Assembly (NCBI GenBank): GCA_036250225.1
Contig: JAPZLL010000002.1
Coordinates: 682,001 to 746,000 of the forward strand
Direction: 5' to 3'
DNA: 64,000 bases
Source of the DNA: Cercophora sp. LCS_1
Taxonomy: Eukaryota; Ascomycota; Sordariomycetes; Sordariales; Lasiosphaeriaceae
Below the pieces are notes generated by a model. The model saw only the letters and a program-made list of their open reading frames with translations, was not told where the DNA came from and did not search any database. The position numbers were made by a program, and so were the translations under genes. Positions 46,489-56,705 of the stretch are shown here, piece by piece (within the stretch, counting starts at the first letter, position 1; each line of letters starts with the position of its first letter).

Positions 46489-47748
46489 CTAGTGGCGTAT
46501 CTTCTTCTTGGGTCGCATAAAAACGTTGACCTCACGCTTACGCTTCGGCTGCGGTGAGTGCTCGGGGGCACTCACCACCGAAGCGCTCGCGGAGGTCACG
46601 GTGGCGGAAAGAGCGGTGATCGTCACCGACGGGGCGGGCGGGCCAAGCTTGGAGATGGCGGGCATGGCGCCAGGACGAGGGGTCGGCTTGAGGGCCGGGG
46701 GCGAGGCGCTGTCGCCGGACGACGACGACTTTGGTGGCGACGCTGCCACCCGGGTTGCCTTGTTGGCACCGGGGGTGGCCGAGAGAAGTGGGCGGCGTCT
46801 GGCGGCCGGTGCGGTGGTCGATAGCCCGGCGTTGGTGCTGGGCCTGGCCCCGGGGGCTGGCGAAGATGCGGCTGGGCGGCTGGTGCTCTCTATCTCGTCG
46901 AAGAGGTCAGCCAGGTGGCCGCCTCGTTCCTCGCCGGCGTTATCTTCGTCGTCGTCGGAAAATGCGAGGGGAGTTTCTTTGTGATGAGACTCCCCCGCCT
47001 TGGGGCCACCCTTGATACGCAACAGGCGGGCTTCCATCTCCTTCCGCTCCTTCTCGGCTTGCTTCATCTGGTCGTCCCTTGCTCTGGCTGTCATGTTGGG
47101 ACGCGCCAGCGCTGCCGCTCTGGCAGGGTTGCCCTGGCGCTCGATTCTCACCTTCTCGAGCATGCTCTCTGGTGCCTTCTCGATCTTGGTCGTTACGGCC
47201 TTGATGCTCTTTGGGGTGAGCTTCAACCGACTGGCTTCGGCCTTCACCCGGGACCGGACCTTGGAGAGAGGGGTACTGGCCTTGGGCCGGGTCTGGGACC
47301 AGTGCGGGTTGCGGGCGGAGATAGGCTTGCTGGAAGGGAGCCTGCTCGTCTGGTTGAAGTGGAGGAATTCGGCGCGTTTCGTGTCCTTCTCCTTCTTCTG
47401 TTGGTCAAACTTTTGCTTGAGTGCTTCGGTTGCAGCAGCGAGGGACTCTGTATGGATCTTGTTGTACTTGTTCCATACGCGATACCAGTTCTTGGGATCG
47501 TCGGCGACCCATCGGTGCTGCTCCCAGAGCCTGGAGAAGTCCTTCTGGATGATGCGGCGCCAGTGCTCTTCGGTTTCGAGATAGAGGTCTTCGGTATTCA
47601 CCTCGAGCTCATGCAGCTGATGAGCTGACTTGATGTTCTTGAGAATGAGGTGGTTGAATTGAGGAGGCATGTCGGTGAGAGCTGTGATCTTGGTGGCGTT
47701 GTCAAGTACAACTCTGAGCGACATCTCAACTAGAGATCTGGGAGCCAT
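46489..47748 (-). CDS. Elongin A, substrate-recruiting/transcription elongation subunit
   Basis: One uninterrupted exon of 419 residues. The N-terminus matches Elongin A: the BC-box (SLVEMSLRVVLDNATKI) that binds elongin C comes first, then an F-box-like region (MPPQFNHLILKNIKSAHQLHELEVNT, then EEHWRRIIQKDF) and a WKYNKIH helix. The C-terminal two thirds is basic, Ala/Pro/Ser-rich and disordered, ending KKKIRH, a likely nuclear signal. Elongin A binds elongin C in the nucleus. In yeast Ela1-Elc1-Cul3 ubiquitinates stalled RNA polymerase II, and in animals it also stimulates elongation. It is intron-free, unlike most genes here. It is transcribed divergently from the Tho7 gene and convergently with NEDD8, whose product activates its cullin. 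Confidence 0.9.
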   Translation of the reverse strand: MAPRSLVEMSLRVVLDNATKITALTDMPPQFNHLILKNIKSAHQLHELEVNTEDLYLETEEHWRRIIQKDFSRLWEQHRWVADDPKNWYRVWNKYNKIHTESLAAATEALKQKFDQQKKEKDTKRAEFLHFNQTSRLPSSKPISARNPHWSQTRPKASTPLSKVRSRVKAEASRLKLTPKSIKAVTTKIEKAPESMLEKVRIERQGNPARAAALARPNMTARARDDQMKQAEKERKEMEARLLRIKGGPKAGESHHKETPLAFSDDDEDNAGEERGGHLADLFDEIESTSRPAASSPAPGARPSTNAGLSTTAPAARRRPLLSATPGANKATRVAASPPKSSSSGDSASPPALKPTPRPGAMPAISKLGPPAPSVTITALSATVTSASASVVSAPEHSPQPKRKREVNVFMRPKKKIRH

Positions 47749-48540
47749 GGTGAAGAAAAAAATTCAAGAATTTGAAAAACAAAGGTGGGGTTATAAACCG
47801 TGGGATTCGCGACGCTGCTGGCGTGCACAATAGGACGGAAAGGACGGCTGTGATGAATAGGATAGGCGGGCAGGCTGTAGGGTGGGTCCGAACCAATGCA
47901 CTTTGCAGAAACCTGAGGCCGGTATTGTCGGGAATGGAGCCAGTAGAACAATGGCTGCCAGTTGTTGCGGTCACGGCCTGCCAGACTTGTGGTGAAGGTG
48001 GTGAGCTGTTGTTGCTGTGGACCCGCCAGCCTCGAGCTATGAGATGAAAGCCGAGGTCGGTTCAAGACTCATCAAATTACTGGCCGTTGCGGTCTCTGGT
48101 TGAACAATCTGAGATGTAGGATGTGTTGACTTGTAGTTGAGAAGAATCTTGGAAAGGCCCGAAGCATGGTTTGAGTTATATAGGATATGTGAATAGAAAG
48201 TTACCGTGTTGGTTGGTGGGAAGTTGACTTGTCTTTATGCTCCGCTAGACCTGAGGCTGACAGAGCCCCCACCTGACCCCCGGGCTCATGGCGTCGCGCT
48301 AGGAGCGGTTGGTTGCGAGGACAAGGATGCCAACGCGGATCATCAGCCGCATTTCAACTTTTGCAACTCCAGACAATGATATTCGGCCGTATCTTCTCCT
48401 TTCAACAAAGCTCCCGCAAAACTTTACTGTGGAATTGAGTTGCACCTTCAAAGTCTTTGCTTGCTTTTCTGCGTTCACAACCACCAAAATTCCGCCATTG
48501 ATTTCCCGGCGCGTGCTGGCAGTCTTTGCATCTTCCACCA
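47749..48540. promoter_or_regulatory. Divergent spacer between elongin A (-) and tho7 (+)
   Basis: 792-bp shared promoter region. No ORF of note; no repeat. Confidence 0.5.
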
Positions 48541-49719
48541 ATGGCGTCCAACGCGGCTTCTTGGGGTCTGCTTGATGGAGACGAGGAAAATGAGCTTCAC
48601 AAACAGCGCCTTCTCAACATTGAAGAGAAGCCGTTCAAGCGAATTACCAAGCGTCTCAGAGGCTTGCATACCTTGGTGCTGTCGCGTGCGCACCAGGCAC
48701 CCACCCCGCCGTCAGAGAGCAATGGCGCGACGGCCGACCAAGATGAGAGTTCTCCAGATGGCTCCGGTGACCAAAGCTCAGCAGACTTTGCGCAACTCAA
48801 GGAAGATATTACCCTCGACTTTGCCGCCTTCGACAGCAGTATTACGCGCCTCCAGTTCCTCTTAACGGCCAACGACCGTGACCGCCATCGATACACGGCC
48901 GAACGAGAGCGCATCGTCAGCACTTCCCAGACGGTGCGCAACAACACGGCGCAGCTGCGCCTGAAGCTTGACCAGGCCCGGGCAACACTCGAGCAGCGCA
49001 AGAGATTTGACGAACTCGCCGATAAGATCACGAGCAATGCCTCATTGCGACCTCGCGCCGAGCAGGCATCGAACATCCGGAAGCTGGAGGAGGAGATTGC
49101 GGAGCTCGAGGCGGAGAGCAAGGCATACGGTGTGACGTGGCAGGAGAGGCGCGACCAGTTCGCTAAAATCATGGACGAGAGTATGCGCCTCCGACGCCTA
49201 ATCAGGGATGAGAAGGAAGAGGTGGAGCGCCGAGAAGGCATGGACGATGAGCTTGAGGGCCAGACCCCGAGGCCCGACATCGTGAGCGGAAACGCAACCC
49301 CAAGGGCGGAGAGTGGCCTAATTCCCAACAATGGGCTGCAGAGCGGGGAGGCCGGCACACCAAGGCCTTTGTCGACGGCTGGCGGCAGGACGCCAGCCCG
49401 GGAGAGCCCAGCACCGGGGGTGGACAGCCAGTCGTTCCTCAAGCCACACCCAAGTGCTGGGAGCTTCTCGCAAACGGGTAGCCGGGCTGGCAGCCAAGCA
49501 CCCAGCAGAGAAGGCTCCCCTGTTGGTGAGGAGAAGATGGAGCAGGACCAAAGAGTGGATGAGATTGAGGGAGATGTCGAAATGAATGAAGCAAGGGTGG
49601 ACGATGTTGCGGAGGAATCGGAGCCCGATAGCCCTCTCACTCCACCTCCGGCAGATTCCGACGATCCTCCCCAGATTCTCATCGATGGTCAGGATGCGGA
49701 TACGATGGACACCACTTGA
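48541..49719 (+). CDS. tho7: THO complex subunit 7 (Tho7/Mft1)
   Basis: A single exon of 392 residues, starting at ATG 48541 in CCACCA-ATG-G context. The N-terminus ASNAASWGLLDGDEENELHKQRLLNIEEKPFKR matches THOC7, and the signature ITLDFAAFDSSITRLQFLLTANDRDRHRYTAERERI follows at about 86-125. The region up to about 240 is a long coiled coil (e.g. RKLEEEIAELEAESKAYG and RRLIRDEKEEVERR) that pairs with Tho5. The last 150 residues are low-complexity Ser/Pro/Asp-rich. The THO core couples transcription to mRNA export and prevents R-loops; with Yra1 and Sub2 it forms TREX. The gene is intron-less, divergent to elongin A, and followed closely by the convergent tubulin cofactor A gene (161 bp away). 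Confidence 0.92.
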   Translation: MASNAASWGLLDGDEENELHKQRLLNIEEKPFKRITKRLRGLHTLVLSRAHQAPTPPSESNGATADQDESSPDGSGDQSSADFAQLKEDITLDFAAFDSSITRLQFLLTANDRDRHRYTAERERIVSTSQTVRNNTAQLRLKLDQARATLEQRKRFDELADKITSNASLRPRAEQASNIRKLEEEIAELEAESKAYGVTWQERRDQFAKIMDESMRLRRLIRDEKEEVERREGMDDELEGQTPRPDIVSGNATPRAESGLIPNNGLQSGEAGTPRPLSTAGGRTPARESPAPGVDSQSFLKPHPSAGSFSQTGSRAGSQAPSREGSPVGEEKMEQDQRVDEIEGDVEMNEARVDDVAEESEPDSPLTPPPADSDDPPQILIDGQDADTMDTT

Positions 49720-49880
49720 ACTTGAGCTATTGCATCGTAGCAAAGAAGCGATATTTTTGGTTTGGTCCAGCAGGCTAGCAACAAACAGGGTCCATGTATC
49801 ATGTAATTATAATCATTACCCTGAACAACTCCCAACATGCCATCATAACTTGATCTCAAATGTATAGAACCTAGGATCTC

Positions 49881-50302
49881 TCACGCCTCATCCTCCAAGC
49901 CACCCACTTTCTGCCCCGACTTGAGCGCCTCTTTCGCCTTTGTCAGCTCATCCTCGGGCGCGTTGCCTTCGCTCTCAGAGATGGCAATCTGCTCCTCCAG
50001 CTTCTGCACAGCCCTAACAATGCGCTCCTTGAGCGGCTCAAAGACCTTCTTGGTCTCCTCAAGTGCGGTTTTCTGTGTTGAGGGTTAGGGTTGCCCCTGA
50101 GTGAACAATGTCAGGTCCCTACCTCCTGCTTGAGCATGTACTCCGAGTTGTTGTCGAGATCAGGACCGCCGGCGTTGACGGCCTCTTCAAGTTTCGCAAT
50201 GCGCTCCTCCTGGCTGGCCTGCTCCTTGTGGTAGTAGGACTCCTCCTTTACGAGGCGTTGGACCGCTTGGGTCGCGATGACGAGGGCTGACGGCGGGGCC
50301 AT
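49881..50302 (-). CDS. Tubulin-specific chaperone A (Rbl2/TBCA)
   Basis: Two exons, 50302-50123 and 50072-49881, give 123 residues, a typical TBCA size. It is almost wholly helical: MAPPSALVIATQAVQRLVKEESYYHKEQ, then EERIAKLEEAV and NSEYMLKQEKTALEETKKVF, then ERIVRAVQKLEEQI, the three-helix bundle pattern of cofactor A. It binds folded beta-tubulin in the cytosol and buffers free beta-tubulin during tubulin assembly. The 50-bp phase-0 intron starts GTAGGG and ends CAACACAG, with CTAACCC as branch point. The TTAGGG-like string at 50082 belongs to this intron on the other strand and is not telomeric. Transcribed divergently from the SERCA gene. Confidence 0.93.
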
Positions 50303-51716
50303 GATTCTGAGTTGTTTGGTGTTGGGCGGAGCGCAAAGTGGTTTGCTTTGCTTTTGGGGTGGAAGTCGTTGAACTGCTGCCTGATCCTGTCGTTCGTGTG
50401 AATGGGTTGGTGCCTACGCCGTTCGGTGTTGTTGACTTTCAGGTGGGGTTGGCGGGGTAATTTTTTCGAGCACTTCACACCTCACCACCAAGCCATCCTA
50501 AGATTGGCTGCCGTCTCTATAAGACAAACGATTCGCAACGGTTTCCCGAATGGTTTGGCTCCTAAGCTGAAACACGCTATGCTGGAGCTAGTTTGTCTTT
50601 TTGCCAGGTTTGAGGTCTGAGATGGCAATACTTAGGAGGGTTGGACTGATGAGAGCAGGCAGCGGCCCCGATCAATCTTGACATGACGGTTTCAGCAAGT
50701 TTGACCAAAGAATGGCTCTCTAGACGTTGGCTGGGAAGGGTCTTTGAGTTGTTATCTCTCTGTAGTACTTTGCCTTCGGTCATCCAAATGAAACAATTGA
50801 CTGTGACTCCTGGGTCTCATGCCCAGCTTTGGGCAGAACCCAATTGTTCAACCTGCTCTACTTTACTGAGTAGAAACTCGGCGCTTTAACCAGCAGATGC
50901 CAAAGTGGAAGGTCCTGCGGTCAAGTTGTGTCCCGTGTACCTTACCGATAGAGCTTAATCAGCTTCCGTCCCGAGTCCCGTAGAATGTTCCATGCCGGTG
51001 GGGACTCGCCTCCATCGCTCAGATTCACTTGAGTTCTCTGCAAATGACATCCGATGTCGATTTTTTTGCGGTCAATTCATAGAGACAAAGTCCCTGAGAT
51101 GCGAAAGCGACGTGGTAGCAATTTGGTCCTGCCGTGGAAAGCGGCATGCTTGCTCTGCGATCTAAATCCTCGTTCCTGACCTTGTGACACCAAGTTGCAT
51201 CGCAATTGGTTCCCCACGCACGGGAACTGTTGTCTGCAGGCGAGGATCCTGTTGGTGACAGCGATGGATGAGGTTAGCCGCATTGGGCAGCTCCAACGCC
51301 CCGAGGCTGAACCAGTTCTGGCTAGTCAGCTCCAGCTCCGCCCCGATAGTGCTGAGGGGGGCGACTTTGGCTTCAACTGGCCACGTCGCGCACAACATGT
51401 ATCACTCGATTTAAGGCTGGAAGTTTGACATCGAAACAGCCACTTTTCAAGAGGTTCCACCACCATTCGCTTTGCACCATTTGTTCGGAGGAGGCTGATT
51501 GCCTTTCTTGGTCCCATGGTCTTTTTTCTCACTCCTTTCGCTTCCTCCAATTGGTAGCCTATTTTTTTTTTTTACAATTCAGGGAGAACCTTCACGGGTA
51601 CCTTATCACTTTATCGCGACTTTCGCAACAACAGAATCGCAGCAAACGCATCCCACTCCTGGGCGGCTTTACCGTAAGACACCCCGCCGCAAGCAGGGGC
51701 AAGCTCACTCGCCAAC
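50303..51716. other. Divergent spacer and SERCA leader (1.4 kb)
   Basis: No supportable gene. A 12-T run at about 51561-51572 followed by ACAATTCAG looks like a 3' splice site, so the SERCA 5' UTR may carry an intron. Confidence 0.45.
51561..51581 (+). promoter_or_regulatory. Possible 5' UTR intron acceptor of the SERCA gene
   Basis: A poly-T tract and TTCAG end at about 51581, about 135 bp before the ATG. The pattern fits a 3' splice site in a leader intron; no donor has been identified. Confidence 0.35.
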
Positions 51717-54700
51717 ATGGAGAATGCTTTTGCAAAGTCGGCCGACGCAGTCCTCGCCGAGCTGGGAGTAAACCCAGTAACCGGCCTCACCGACGAGCAA
51801 GTTGTCGGCCAGCGCGCCAAGCACGGGAAAAATGGTACGCCCCTTCTTTTTCCTCTCTGCAGGGGCAGGATGTTGGACTAACGATACATTCTCTACGTAG
51901 CTATCCCCGAAGAACCGCCCACGCCTTTGTGGGAGCTCATTCTCGAACAGTTCAAGGACCAGCTAGTCATCATTCTGCTGGGCTCGGCAGCTATTTCGTT
52001 CGTTCTCGCGCTGTTCGAGGAGGAGGGTGGATGGAGCGCATTCGTTGACCCGGCTGTTATCCTCACCATTCTCATTCTCAATGCTGTCGTCGGCGTCTCG
52101 CAAGAGAGTAGCGCGGAGAAGGCCATCGCTGCCCTTCAAGAATATTCGGCAAACGAAGCCAATGTAGTGCGCAATGGGCAGATTCATCGTGTCAAGGCTG
52201 AGGAGCTGGTTCCAGGCGATATTGTCGACGTTTCCGTCGGCGCTCGCATCCCTGCCGACTGCCGACTTATCGCCATTGAGAGCAACAGCTTCGCCGTCGA
52301 CCAGGCGATCCTGACCGGAGAAAGCGAGAGCGTGGGCAAGGACTGCCGGGCAGTCTTGGGCGACGAGAAGGCTGTGTTGCAAGACCAGGTCAACATGCTC
52401 TTTTCCGGAACTACCGTTGTCACTGGTCACGCCAAGGCTGTGGTCGCGCTGACAGGCTCGAACACCGCCATTGGTGACATCCATGAGAGCATCACCGCCC
52501 AGATCTCTGAGCCCACCCCCTTGAAGCAGAAACTCAACGACTTTGGAGACCAGCTGGCCAAGGTCATCACCGTTATTTGCGTTCTTGTGTGGCTCATCAA
52601 CATTCCCAACTTCAAGGACCCCAGCCATGGAAACTGGACCAAGGGCGCCATCTACTATCTTAAGATCGCCGTCTCTCTGGGCGTAGCCGCCATTCCCGAG
52701 GGTCTTGCCGTTGTCATCACCACCTGTTTGGCCCTTGGCACGCGCAAGATGGCCGCCAAAAACGCCGTTGTCAGGAGCCTGCCGTCTGTCGAAACCCTCG
52801 GAAGCTGCAGCGTTGTCTGCTCGGACAAGACCGGAACCCTGACCACGAACCAGATGAGCGTCAGCAAAATCGTCTACTTCAACAGCACTGGGTCTGGTTT
52901 GGAGGAGCTTGAGGTGGAAGGAACTACGTTTGAGCCGAAGGGCGCCATCAAGTCTAACGGAAAGGTCATTCCCGATGTTACCCAGACTTCGTCTACCGTT
53001 CTCCAGATCGCCGAGGTCGCCGCACTTTGCAATGACGCTAAGCTTGATTACCACACTCACTCGGGCACCTTTACCAATGTTGGTGAGCCCACCGAAGGCG
53101 CACTTCGCGTCATGGTTGAGAAGATCGGACCCTGCGCCCCCGAAGACAGCCATCCCAAGGATCGCGTCCACTACGCCAGCTCGTGGTACGAGAAGAAGTA
53201 CGCCCGTCTCGCTACCTATGAGTTTTCCCGCGACCGCAAGAGTATGTCTGTTCTTGTGGAAACCAATCGCGACCAGAAGCTTTTCGTAAAGGGCGCCCCT
53301 GAGTCACTGATCGAGCGCTGCACTCACGTCGTCCTCGGCGCGAACGGCAAGAAGGTGCCGTTGGACCGCAAGCTGACCGACGTCCTTCTCAAGGAAGTTG
53401 TTCACTATGGTAACCAAGGCCTTCGCGTCATCGCCCTGGCTCGTCACGATGATATCTCTGGCAACCCCCTTCTTCACAAGGCCAAGTCGACCTCTGAGTA
53501 CGCCTCCTTGGAGCAAAACCTTACTCTCCTTGGCCTTGTCGGCATGCTGGACCCCCCTCGCCCGGAGGTTCCCGCTGCCATTCAGAGGTGCAAGGATGCT
53601 GGTATCCGAGTCATCGTTATCACCGGTGACAACCGCAACACAGCTGAAAGTATCTGCAAGCAAATCGGTGTCTTTGGGCCCTATGAGGACCTCACTGGCA
53701 AGAGCTATACTGGCCGAGAATTCGACAACCTCAGTCCGAGCGAGCAGCTCGAGGCGGCCAAGAACGCTTCTCTCTTCTCCCGTGTCGAACCAGCCCACAA
53801 GTCGAAGCTTGTGGATCTGCTCCAGTCTCTCGGAGAGGTTGTTGCCATGACTGGTGATGGTGTCAACGACGCGCCAGCATTGAAGAAGGCCGATATTGGT
53901 GTTGCCATGGGTTCTGGCACTGATGTCTCGAAGCTCGCAGCAGATATGGTCCTTGCCGATGACAACTTCGCTACCATCGGCGTTGCCATTGAGGAGGGGC
54001 GCGCCATCTACAACAACACCCAGCAGTTCATCCGGTACCTGATTTCGTCAAACATTGGCGAGGTCGTCTCCATTTTCTTGACGGCGGCCTTGGGCATGCC
54101 GGAGGCACTGATCCCTGTCCAGCTCCTCTGGGTGAACTTGGTTACCGATGGTCTCCCGGCTACCGCTCTCTCCTTCAACCCGCCTGACCATGACATTATG
54201 AAGCGCAAGCCCAGAAAGCGGGACGAGCCCCTTATTGGTGGGTGGTTGTTTTTCCGCTACCTGGTCATTGGCACCTACGTCGGTCTCGCGACTGTGGCTG
54301 GATATGCCTGGTGGTTCATGTTCTACTCCGAGGGCCCCCAGATCAGCTTCTACCAGCTGTCTCACTTCCACCGCTGCTCGACCGAGTTCCCAGAGATTGG
54401 TTGCCAGATGTTCTCGAATGAGATGGCCAAGGCCGGTTCCACCGTCTCGCTGTCAATCCTGGTCGTCATCGAGATGTTCAACGCCATGAATGCTCTCTCG
54501 TCCAGCGAGTCGCTACTTACTCTTCCCTTGTGGGAGAACCTGATGTTGGTGTACGCCATTGGCTTGTCAATGGCACTGCACTTCCTGCTCCTCTATACCC
54601 CGATCCTCCAAACGCTGTTCTCTATCCTGCCCCTCAACTGGGCCGAGTGGAAGGCCGTACTGATCATCAGCGCGCCTGTTATGTGAGTTTACACCCTCCA

Positions 54701-54827
54701 CCAATCTTTTGTGAACCCTAGCTAACCTTGCAACAGACTCATTGATGAGGGCCTCAAACTCATGGAGCGGACATTTTTCATGCCAAGTGCGCCAGCATCA
54801 GTCACCAAGGGGAAGAAGGAGCAATAG
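51717..54827 (+). CDS. SERCA-type Ca2+-transporting P-type ATPase
   Basis: Three exons, 51717-51834, 51901-54682 and 54737-54827, give 996 residues, the normal SERCA length. It starts MENAFAKSADAVLAELGVNP. Visible marks are the actuator TGES loop (LTGESESV), the Ca2+-site helix M4 (GVAAIPEGLAVVITTCLALG), the phosphorylation motif DKTGTLT at D348, the ATP-binding KGAPE motif, the hinge TGDGVNDAPAL, and helices M5-M10, including VNLVTDGLPATALSFNP of the Ca2+ sites. This pump moves cytosolic Ca2+ into the ER lumen using ATP. The C-terminal exon encodes LIDEGLKLMERTFFMPSAPA with a short Lys-rich end (KGKKEQ), compatible with ER retrieval. It is closest to animal-like SERCA and not to Golgi PMR1, whose TM layout and length differ. 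Confidence 0.97.
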
Positions 54828-55130
54828 ATCAAAGGGACCTGTCGTATATACCCATTACCATTTAGACCCTGTATACTAGGAATAGTAGATCATGGAGCAG
54901 GCCGTCGCGCAAGCGACGAGTTGGACTGTAGAAGGTACAAAAGCCAGCGGGATCACAGGGGGTGAGGTGATTTAGGATACGTAGGGCAATCTAATCGAGT
55001 CCATTTGTGAACTACAACTCGCTCCCCGTGCCTAATATTGTACAGAGCCTTTTTCTTGACTATCTCGCCGTGCATCATCACGAGACAGATTTCTACCCGG
55101 CCCACCACACACCCGCCACCCCCGTTTCCT
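54828..55130. other. Convergent 3' spacer
   Basis: 303 bp between the SERCA stop and the Pup3 stop on the opposite strand; 3' UTR only. Confidence 0.5.
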
Positions 55131-55882
55131 CTAATCCTGCCGTCCCTTGAGCAGCCTCTTGGTAACCTTATCCTTCTCGATGATGTAAACGTGCGCACCC
55201 CAGCCCGAAAGCGCATCTCTGTCGACGGCGTTGAGCAACGACTGTGAAATGGTCTCGAAAAGGTCCTCGGGTCCCTTAAAAAACAAGCCACATTAGCAAC
55301 CCCCCAATCTTGCCACGGCAATATATATGTATGACACATACCAGATCCGGCTCCCACAAGCTCTCGCACATACCAAACAGCTGGTCCGTCGCCGTCCCGC
55401 TGACAATAAAGTCCTTTGCGAAATCGATGCACCCAATGCTGTCAAAGCCGCAGATGAAGGGCGCGCCCGTCTTGGGATCCAAACCGGCCACCACAGGGCT
55501 GACAAAGTAGGGGCCGAAGCGTCGCTCGTACAGGCTGCTGCTCACCAGGTTCGCAAACGTCTTGGGCGCGATCCCCCGCTCCTCGCGGAGCCGGTACATG
55601 TTGACTTTGTACCGGAACAGGTCCGACACGGTCGCCACGTCGGTTGCGAGCCCCGTCAGCCCGAGGAAGACGTGCTCGCCGTACTGGAAGATCTTGGGGA
55701 AGTTGTTGGACACCGTCAGCGCTTGGAGACCCAGGCGCAGATCACAGGCGATGGCCACGCAGTCTTTGCCTACCATGGCTACGCAGGCGCCGCCGTTTAT
55801 TGAGAAGGGGGAGGACTAAGGTTGGGTGGGTGTGGTTAGCCTTGGAGGTTTTAGGATGGGGGGATTGGACTAGACGTACCAT
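55131..55882 (-). CDS. pup3: 20S proteasome subunit beta-3 (Pup3)
   Basis: Three exons, 55882-55880 (the ATG alone), 55815-55342 and 55274-55131, give 206 residues, nearly the yeast length. After the lone Met comes SSPFSINGGACVAMVGKDCVAIACDLRLG, the exact beta-3 N-terminus, so the first coding exon is three bases. Other blocks are VFLGLTGLATDVATVSDLFRYK, ERRFGPYFVSPVVAGLDPKTG, IGCIDFAKDFIVSGTATDQLFGMCESLWEPDL and GPEDLFETISQSLLNAVDRDALSGWGA. Beta-3 is a non-catalytic ring subunit of the 20S core; no Thr1 active site is expected. The introns are 64 and 67 bp. ATG/GTACGT and TTAG/TCC are good splice sites. The gene is head-to-head with the TUG/UBX protein across 823 bp. Confidence 0.95.
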
Positions 55883-56705
55883 GGTTGTGATTGGGAAGCG
55901 GTGATGCTTCGGTTGGGAGTTGTTGTTGAGATAGATGTATTATCGAGATTGGAAGCGGTGATGGGTATTTGACTTGTCGTGGGCTTGGGCGGTGCAGGGT
56001 GGGTTGAGCTGTTGTTGCGAGCTCGGATTGTCGTCAATCGGGGCGCTGGGTATCGAGGTTGAGCTTCACGTCGGTCGCTTGCCAGGCACGAGGCAAGGCA
56101 ACACGCAGCTGGCGCGGCTGGGATGGCAGGGGTCAGCTTCACTAGGGAGCTTGGTTAGGTCTGGGGGATCCAGGCGGGGAAGGCGGTGGCCGCCGGCAAT
56201 TCAAGGCCTCCCGAGCTCGAGCCCCACCCTCCGTCGTGGTTCAGTGCAAGTGCCCCTCCAAACGCGATGCTGAATGATGGAAGCTCCGAGAAACAAGCGA
56301 ACGATTGATATTACCAACGGATACATTTGCTTCCTGAAGTATTCTGGCGTCAAGACAGGAGAACCCACACCCGAGAATAATTCCTAATACTCAGTCTTAT
56401 TTCTTGTATGTTTTGGTGGAAGCCCCGTTTCTCGAGGCTCCCAGATACTCTCACAACGTATCCGCTTACACAGCAGTTTAGCTGCCTAGGTAGCAACAGC
56501 TCACATCCTCGACCCGCCGGCAACCCTGTTCTCAGCAACGCCTCAATCTCAGATCTGTCACCTTTCTATCAACACCTGTCTGGATTTTGACGTTCCGTTG
56601 TTTACCTCTCGTCAAATCCCCTGTTGTCTCGATTCACAGGGTGTAACTACTGTCTAGTGGACAAAGGAGTTCTTGTCGAGCGCCACTCTAAGACTGGTAT
56701 TGAAT
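55883..56705. promoter_or_regulatory. Divergent spacer between pup3 (-) and TUG/UBX (+)
   Basis: 823-bp shared promoter region between two ubiquitin-proteasome genes. Candidate elements cannot be assigned by eye. No gene seen. Confidence 0.5.

Noticed and set aside
50082..50092. TTAGGG-like string suggesting a telomere remnant
   Set aside because: Less than two units; it is the branch-point region (CCCTAACCCT) of the tubulin cofactor A intron on the minus strand.
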